Assembly: GCA_921293015.1 (NCBI GenBank)
Contig: OV121088.1
Coordinates: 23,659,645 to 23,723,644, forward strand
Direction: 5' to 3'
DNA length: 64,000 bases
Source of the DNA: Phorcus lineatus
Taxonomy: Eukaryota; Mollusca; Gastropoda; Trochida; Trochidae
Below are positions 63,202 to 64,000 of this stretch, piece by piece; position 1 is the first letter of the stretch, and every line of letters begins with the position of its first letter. The notes beneath the pieces are model-generated. The model made no database searches, was not told where the DNA came from, and saw only the letters and a program-made list of their open reading frames with translations. The position numbers and the translations under genes are program-made.

Positions 63202-63800
63202 GTGAGTGTCTCCTGTGTAAATGAAAAGTATTCAAAGTTATCTATAGTTGGTTTATGGATACAATGTTGATGGCAAGACCATCCCTTACTCAAATAGTAT
63301 TTCTCAGTGAGTTTTGTCTGTGTATATAGAATCTCAAGTTATTAATAGTTTGTTGATGGATACAATGTTGATTGCAAGACTATACCCTAACTCAAATACT
63401 CTTGCTCAGTGAGTGTTATCTGTGTATATAGAATCTCAAGTCATCTTAATCCTTATGAGTTTTTCTTGGACACAAGACCATTGCATACCTCTCTCAAACC
63501 CTCTTGCTCGGTGAGCATTTCTGTGTATAGAATCTCAAAGTAACTGTAGTAAGGTTTCTTTTAGACCAGACTCAAAAAGACTCAATCAAATAGTCTTACC
63601 CAGTGAGTGTCATCGTGTATATAGAGCCTCAAAGGATCTGTAATACTTTTCAGGTATCTTCTGTGTCCCATGAATCTGAGTTGTTTTTTGTAATAGGGTA
63701 TCAGTGTCCTCTGTGAATAATGCATCACAGGTTTTCTCAGATCCTTATTAGATATCTTGAAGGCTTGACCAGTGAGAGTCCTCTGTGTACATTTTATCTC
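63166..63800 (+). repeat. Tandem array of the exon 5 donor junction (~103-bp units)
   Basis: The unit is the last 36 bases of exon 5 plus about 67 bases of intron. Exon/intron-like junctions fall at 63201/63202 (real), 63306/63307, 63408/63409, 63510/63511 and 63602/63603, spaced 105, 102, 102 and 92; weaker relics lie near 63706 and at 63771/63772. Each clear copy has a CTTGCTCA or related end, GTGAGT or GTGAGC, then a TCTGTGTATATAGAATCTCA-like intron start. The copies carry changes that break the coding frame. Confidence 0.9.
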
Positions 63801-64000
63801 AGTTATTTATAAGACGAAGTATCTTGAAAGTGACACATTGAATTATTTTTTCTGTGGCTGAAATAAGAGCAAAAATAATATATGTCCTAAACTATATGTA
63901 CTACTAAAGAATTTATAAGGACTTAGATGCTGATTTTCAGAACCAACCATCTCAATAAAATACCACCATTGATGAAGTTTGGCATAATTTACTCCAACAA
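63202..64000 (+). other. Intron 5, partial
   Basis: Starts with GTGAGTGT and has no acceptor before the window ends. Its first 0.6 kb is the junction array; 63800-63956 is plain AT-rich sequence, and the last 44 bases are a MITE fragment. Confidence 0.85.
63957..64000 (-). mobile_element. Fragment of MITE family A, cut by the window edge
   Basis: ACCACCATTGATGAAGTTTG, GCATAA and ACTCCAACAA match the family A start read on the minus strand (compare 62583-62620) with a few changes. The terminal repeat would lie just outside the window. Confidence 0.7.

Overview
This window is metazoan genomic DNA: AT-rich, dominated by long introns and repeats, with short GC-richer coding exons bounded by consensus GT/AG splice sites. 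A mollusc, perhaps a gastropod, is suggested by two copies of a tRNA-derived SINE ending in a GACGTTAAACCCC-type tail and by a large element with hairpin ends, a GTCC/GTCT microsatellite and ~170-bp tandem units, the architecture of molluscan 'pearl'-like non-autonomous Helentrons. The taxon is an inference from repeats and was not checked by any search.

One protein-coding gene is supported, on the plus strand. Five coding exons (15175-15792, 48296-48532, 49999-50112, 56859-57005, 63031-63201) splice in phase 0 throughout to give 429 codons of an almost continuous coiled-coil protein. Exon 1 and the start of exon 2 align with the N-terminal half of vertebrate JAKMIP proteins (Janus kinase and microtubule interacting proteins; JAKMIP1 is also called Marlin-1). 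The C-terminal part lies beyond the right edge, and a 5' untranslated exon must lie upstream of the acceptor at 15160.

Layout: 1-15160 is upstream non-coding DNA (5' intron or flank) with a small hairpin repeat, a long-TIR MITE, a diverged duplication and a TCA microsatellite. 15793-48295 is a 32.5-kb first coding intron with SINE copies, MITEs with TTAA targets, the Helentron-like element and several diverged tandem arrays. Introns 2 to 5 are shorter and carry further arrays.

The most unusual signal is that tandem arrays start on exon/intron donor junctions of this gene. After exon 5 the last 36 coding bases plus about 67 intron bases are repeated at least four more times, each copy retaining a GTGAGT/GTGAGC-like donor. 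After exon 2 a minisatellite repeats the sequence around the exon 2 donor and places about eleven GGTGAGT decoys within 0.7 kb of it. Other arrays in the window also carry donor-like motifs in each unit. No RNA gene, CRISPR array, retrovirus, LTR element or Polinton was recognised.
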